Positions 59,336-64,000 of a stretch of DNA of 64,000 nt are shown one piece after another (position 1 is the first letter of the stretch; each line of letters starts with the position of its first letter). The DNA is taken from NCBI RefSeq assembly GCF_037038585.1, contig NC_092524.1, positions 71,448,552-71,512,551 of the forward strand, in the 5' to 3' direction. This DNA is from Patagioenas fasciata (Eukaryota; Chordata; Aves; Columbiformes; Columbidae). The translations under genes and the position numbers were made by a program. A model generated the notes under the pieces. The model saw only the letters and a list, made by a program, of their open reading frames with translations. It ran no database searches and was not told the DNA's origin.

Positions 59336-62300
59336 TGAACAAAGAGGACTGCGAGAGGGAGCGCTCTGACAGGACAAGAGGTATCAGTAAATCTGGCAAG
59401 AGGACAGTGGGGGAAGCGCTCTGGCGGATCAACAAGTCTCAATATATGTGGCAAGAGGATGATGGGGGAGAGTTCACCAGTGGTTCAAAAGTCACCCAGA
59501 AAAAGGGGAAGAGGATGTCAAGGGGGGAGCGCTCTGGTCGATCACAAGACTCTCCTGAAAAACACAACAGGATGGTGGTGGGGGGGAATGTCCTATATGG
59601 GACAAGGGGTCCCGAGAAATCCAGCGAGAGCATGGTGGGGGGGAGCACTCCAGCAGGCCGAGATTGTACTAAAGAAAGGCAAAAGGACGGCAGGAGGAGC
59701 GCCCCAGTGGGTCAAGAGGTACCGAGAAATCCAGCAAGAGGACGACAGGGAGGAGCTCTTTAGCAGGCCAAAATCCCACTGAGGAAAGGCAAGAGGACAG
59801 CGGGGGAGAGCGCTCCAGTTCTTCAAGTGACTTCCCAGGCAGAAGGCAGGAGCATGGCGGGGCAGGACTGCGGCAGGTCAAGAATTCTCAGTCTGGCAAT
59901 AGGATGGCGGGGAGGAGCGTTCCAGCGGGAGAAGAGCGCCCTGAATAGAGGCAAGACAAGGGTGAGGGAGAGCACTCGGACGTGTCAAGAAGACTCCCCC
60001 AAAAAGTGCAAGAGGAAGGCCGGGGGGTAGAGCAGTCCAGCAGATCAGGAAGTCTCAATAAATGCGGTAAGAGGATGGCAGGTGGGAGCTCCCCAGTGGT
60101 TCAAGAGGTCCCAAGATATCCAGCAAGAGAACTGCGAGGGAGAGCGCTCCAACAGGTCAAGCGTTGTCAAGAAATCCAGCAAGACAATGGTGGAGAACGC
60201 TCCGGTGAGTCACAAGATTCCCCCAAAAAAAGGCAAGAGAATGGTGCAGGGGAGCACTCTGGTGGATCAAGAAGCACCCAGGAAAAGGGGAAGAAGATGG
60301 TGAGGGGGAGCACTCTGGTTGATCACAAGACTCCCCCAGAAACCACAAGAGGGTGGCAGGGGGAACGCCCTAATGGGTCAAGAGGACCCAAGAAATCCAG
60401 CAAGAGGACGGCGAGGGGGAGCGCTCTGGCAGATCAGGACGTCTCAATAAATGCGGTAAAAGGATGGTGGGTGGGAGCCCCCCAGTGGTTCACAAGGTTC
60501 CAGGAAATCCAGCAAGAGGACGGCGTGGGGGAGCGCTGTGGCAGATGAAGAACCCTCAGTACATCTGGCAAGAGGACGGTGAGGGGGTGCTCTGATGGGT
60601 CAAGGTTGCTCTGAAAAAAGCCCAAGAGGGTGGTAAGGAGAAGCTCACCGGTGATTCACGAATCACCCAGAAAAAAGGGAAGAGGACAGTGCGGGGGAGC
60701 TCTTCAGTTGTTGAAGAGAATCCCCAGAAAAAGGCAGGAGGATGATGAGGGGGAACACTCTGGCGGGTCAAGAAGTCTCGATAAGTCCGGCAAGAAGACG
60801 GTGGGGAGGAGAGCTCGTGTGGGTCAAGAGGTCCCAAGAAACCCAGCAAGAGGACAGCAGGGGCGAGCGCTCTGGCAGATCAGGAAATCTCGATAAATGC
60901 AGTTAGAGGATGGTGGGTGTGAGCCCCTCAGTTGTTTAAGACGTCCCAAGAAATCCAGCAAGAGAACTGCGAGGGGGAGCGCTCCGGCAGGTCAAGCGGT
61001 GTCAAGAAATCCAGCAAGACAATGGTGGAGAACTCTCCGGCGAGTCACAAGACTCCCCCAAAAAAGGCAAAAGAATGGTGCAGGGGAGCACTCTGGTGGA
61101 TCAAGAAGCACCCAGGAAAAGGGGAAGACGATGGTGGGAGGGGAGCGGCCTGGTTGGTCACAAGACTCCCCCAAAAACCACAAGAGGGTGGCAGGGGGAA
61201 CGCCCTAATGGGTCAAGAAGTCCCAAGAAATCCAGCAAGAGGACGACAGGGAGGAGCTCTTTAGCAGGCCAAAATCCCACTGAGGAAAGGCAAGAGGACA
61301 GCGGGGGAGAGCGCTCCAGTTCTTCAAGTGACTTCCCAGGCAGAAGGCAGGAGCATGGCGGGGCAGGACTGCGGCAGGTCAAGAATTCTCAGTCTGGCAA
61401 TAGGATGGCGGGGAGGAGTGTTCCAGCGGGAGAAGAGCGCCCTGACTAGAGGCAAGACAAGGGTGAGGGAGAGCACTCGGACGTGTGAAAAAGACTCCCC
61501 CAAAAAAGTGCAAGAGGAAGGCCAGGGGGAGAGCAATCCAGCAGATCAGGAAGTCTCAATAAATGCGGTAAGAGGATGGCGGGTGGGAGCCCCCCAGTGG
61601 TCCAAGAGATCCCAAGAAATCCAGCAAGAGGACGGCAAGGGGGAGCGCTCCAGCAGATCAGGAAATCTCGATAAATGTGGTTAGAGGATGGTGGGTGGGA
61701 GCCCCACAGTTGTTTAAGGCATCCCAAGAAATCCAGCAAAAGGACGGCGAGGGGGAACGCTCTGGCAGATCAGGACGACTCAATAAATGCGGTAAGAGGA
61801 TGGCGGGTGGGAGCCCCCCAGTGGTTCAAAATGTCCCAAGATATCCAGGAAGAGAACTGTGAGGGGGAGCGCTCCGGCAGGTCAAGCGATGTCAACAAAT
61901 CCAGCAAGACAATGGTGGAGAACGCTCCGGTGAGTCACAAGACTCCACCAAAACAGGCAAGAGAATGGTGCAGGGGAGCACTCTGGTGGATCAAGAAGCA
62001 CCCAGGAAAAGGGGAAGAGGATGGTGGGGGGAAACGGCCTGGTTGATCACAAGACTCCCCCAAAAACCACAAGAGGGTGGCAGGGGGAACGCCCTAAGGG
62101 GTCAAGAGGTTCCAAGAAATCCAGCAGGAGGACGGCGAGGGGGAGCGCTCCAGCAGGCCGAGATTGTACTAAAGAAAGGCAAAAGGACAGCAGGAGGAGA
62201 GACCCAGTGGGTCAAGAGGTCCCAAGAAATCCAGTAAGAGGACAACAGGGAGGAGTGCTCTGGCAGGCCAAAATCTCAGTGAAGAAAGGCAAGAGGACAG

Positions 62301-63080
62301 CAGGGGGGAGTGCTCCAGTTCTTCAAGTGACTTCCCAGGTAGAAGGCAGAAGGACGGTGGGGTAGCGCTGGGACAGGTCGAGAATTCTCAATCTGGCAAT
62401 AGGACAGCAGGGAGGAGCATCCAGCGGGACAGGAGCGCCCTGAAAATAGGCAAGACAAGGGTGAGTGAGAGCACTCCGACGTGTCAAGAAGTGTCAAAAA
62501 ATCTGGTAAAGGATGGCAGGGGGGAGTGCTGTGGATATTCAAGAGACTCCCCAGTAAAAGGCAAGAGGACGTCGCGGGGAAGTGCTCCAGCACGTCAAGA
62601 TCGCACTGAAGAAAGGCAAGGTCACAGTGGGGGGGAGCATTCCCGTTGTTCAATGGTTCAAAAGGTCCCAAGAAATCCAACAAGAGAACTGCGAGGGGGA
62701 GCGCTCTGGCAAGTCAAGCGGTGTCAATAACCCCAGCAAGGCAACGGCGGAGAGCGCTCTGGTGAGTCACGAGACTCCCCTACAAAGGACGAGAGGATGG
62801 TGGAGGGGAGCCCACCAGTGGTTCAAGCAGCACTCAGGAAAAGGGGAGGAGGCTGACGAGGGGTAGGCCTCTGGCGGGCCAAGATCGCTGAGGGAAGGTG
62901 CGGGGGAGCTTGCTGGTGGCTCAAGAGACCTCTAGAAAAAGGTAAGAGGGCGGCGGGGGGTGGGAGGGCGCCTCAGCTGGTGAAGAGGAACCCCGAAAAC
63001 AAGGCAAGAGAATGTTGGTGGGGGGAGCGCTCTGGCGGTTCCAGAGGCTCCCCGAGATCCGCTCAGACGGCAGCGGGTAA
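59336..63080. repeat. 55-57-bp purine-rich minisatellite with higher-order structure
   Basis: About 65 diverged units built on CCAAGAAATCCAGCAAGAGG followed by an ACGGCGAGGGGGAGCGCTC-type half; steps between GCAAGAGGA-like motifs are 55-57 bp. Higher-order repeats are clear: AATGGTGGAGAACGCTCC-type blocks at 60186, 61021, 61911 and 62743 (steps 835, 890, 832), and a long block with GTTCTTCAAGTGACTTCCCA at about 59818, 61319 and 62317. The + strand is strongly A/G-rich. Open frames (up to 188 codons) are on + and use a roughly 19-residue pattern such as GERSGRS..KKSSKRTARG, but 55/56-bp steps shift the frame, so no single protein spans it. Confidence 0.92.
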
Positions 63081-63221
63081 CGCGGCAGCTCAGCGTCAAT
63101 CAAAGAAGAACAGGAAGGCGGTTGACCTGCAATTCCAGAGCGAGGAGGAAGACTGGCAACCCGAACGAGGAGCAGCAGAACTTGGCATGGCCTCTGAAAT
63201 CCTCCTTTAATCTGGGCTCAG
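62983..63221 (+). CDS. Candidate exon at the right edge of the minisatellite
   Basis: One + frame is open from a stop at about 62980 to an excellent donor (GGCTCAG then GTAAGCTGG at 63222), leaving phase 1. It reads from minisatellite-derived sequence (VGGGSALAVPEAP) into RARRKTGNPNEEQQNLAWPL and KSSFNLGS. A second frame carries SEEEDWQPERGAAELGMASE but stops before the donor. The phase matches the acceptor at 63688. If real, the protein would be a repeat-rich basic polypeptide; function unknown. No start codon is assigned. Confidence 0.28.
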
Positions 63222-63688
63222 GTAAGCTGGAAGCAGGGGACATAGGCTGGGGTTTGGGAGGTGGGCAGGTGAGAAATGATCCGCATTTTTGATCTCCTGA
63301 GTGACTGAAGCGCCTGGGAGTTCATTTGGAGTCGTTGCCTTACTTGATTTTACACTGACTTTTGCATTATATTTTAATGACGTAGAATTTTCCGTTTTGA
63401 CATCGAAACCTAAACTTCTTTGGAAATTCATCCTCTGTCCCTTCAGTCTCAGCTCGTGGCACTTCCACTGTCTCGTGGCCCGCGTTTCAATGTACATTAG
63501 ATCGCTTCCTGGGCCTTGGATTTTAACTAATGGTCAGTCACAAGTTTGTTTTTCTTGTCCTTAACAGGCAGCTTTGAGAGCTCTCTAAGGAAAAGTGATA
63601 TCTTTTTACCTTGTTATTGCTCTTTCCATGTTACGAGCAGCCACCCTCTTTATGATCAGTCTCATGCTTTTCTTCCTTTCTTGCCCAG

Positions 63689-63834
63689 GTTCAGAAGACC
63701 GGGAATTCCAAGCTTCAAGTTTCCTGTGGAACATTGCGGGAGACCTTGATAACGTGGCAATGAGGGAGGTGATGAAGAGGAACAATACCTGTTCCTTTCC
63801 CATTTCAAGACGTTATTTTTTACCTTCCTGGTAG
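63689..63834 (+). CDS. Candidate terminal exon, unrecognised
   Basis: A strong acceptor (TTTTCTTCCTTTCTTGCCCAG, ending 63688) followed by a frame entered with two bases of a codon: SEDREFQASSFLWNIAGDLD, NVAMREVMKRNNT and on to TAG at 63832-63834. The entry phase matches the donor at 63222, so the two exons join in frame. The sequence is unique rather than repetitive and has a natural-looking composition. A second acceptor-like CTTGTCCTTAACAG near 63567 could define another exon between them. No family recognised. Confidence 0.32.
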
Positions 63835-64000
63835 CTGTGAGATGATTTGCAATCTTGCGCTAGCATCTGCCTGAAAGAGAACACGGACCCTTTGGGTGCC
63901 TCCTCAAGAAATACTTGCTCTATGGTTCTGGCGATGTCCAGGCTTCAAGGGTGGGGCATAGGGGAGTGTAAATCTTAGGGGGCCTCCCGGGATGTCTGCA
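63835..64000. other. Right edge
   Basis: Nothing recognised; no AATAAA before the window ends, so any transcript continues beyond it. Confidence 0.4.

Overview
The window looks like bird nuclear DNA. Several pieces of CR1 non-LTR retrotransposon end in the avian-type CR1 tail (a short ATTCT-type repeat), one CR1 copy keeps a 731-codon EN-RT frame, and there are endogenous-retrovirus LTRs, AT-rich spacer broken by short GC-rich patches, and several GC-rich minisatellites. No bacterial operons, rRNA, tRNA or CRISPR were seen. I could not assign any host protein-coding gene by name; exon calls rest only on splice-site-like sequence and open frames.

Layout: 1-46 kb is gene-poor and reads as intergenic or intronic. 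It holds five 3' CR1 fragments, a probable solitary LTR near 4.3-5.1 kb, an ATCC and a GATA microsatellite, a 41-bp minisatellite (16.2-16.6 kb) and a 36-bp minisatellite (37.34-37.82 kb). The best exon candidates on the + strand are a phase-compatible chain at 31.02, 32.11 and 36.70 kb, the last with a stop; weaker ones lie near 1.25, 5.16, 6.04 and 10.22 kb.

46-53 kb: a GC-rich patch, then the 3'-truncated CR1 with its long frame, then a CpG island with CCAAT, GC-box and TCTCGCGAG motifs. Downstream are exon-like blocks and an AATAAA signal at 52.31 kb, which together suggest a spliced, probably noncoding + strand transcript.

54-64 kb: a second CpG island, a 52-bp minisatellite whose unit carries a 10-bp palindrome, a strong splice acceptor with an 84-codon frame, and then a hierarchically repeated locus. 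A block of about 0.8 kb containing a Lys/Arg/Glu-rich exon-like segment is repeated in tandem (56.4-59.3 kb, with a remnant at 63.1-63.3 kb). One copy is split by a short endogenous retrovirus with exact 6-bp target duplications. Next to another copy, about 3.7 kb of a 55-57-bp purine-rich minisatellite has expanded and has a higher-order period of about 0.83-0.89 kb. The right flank of that array opens into a donor/acceptor pair of matching phase that ends in a unique terminal exon candidate. This nested locus is the most unusual thing in the window.
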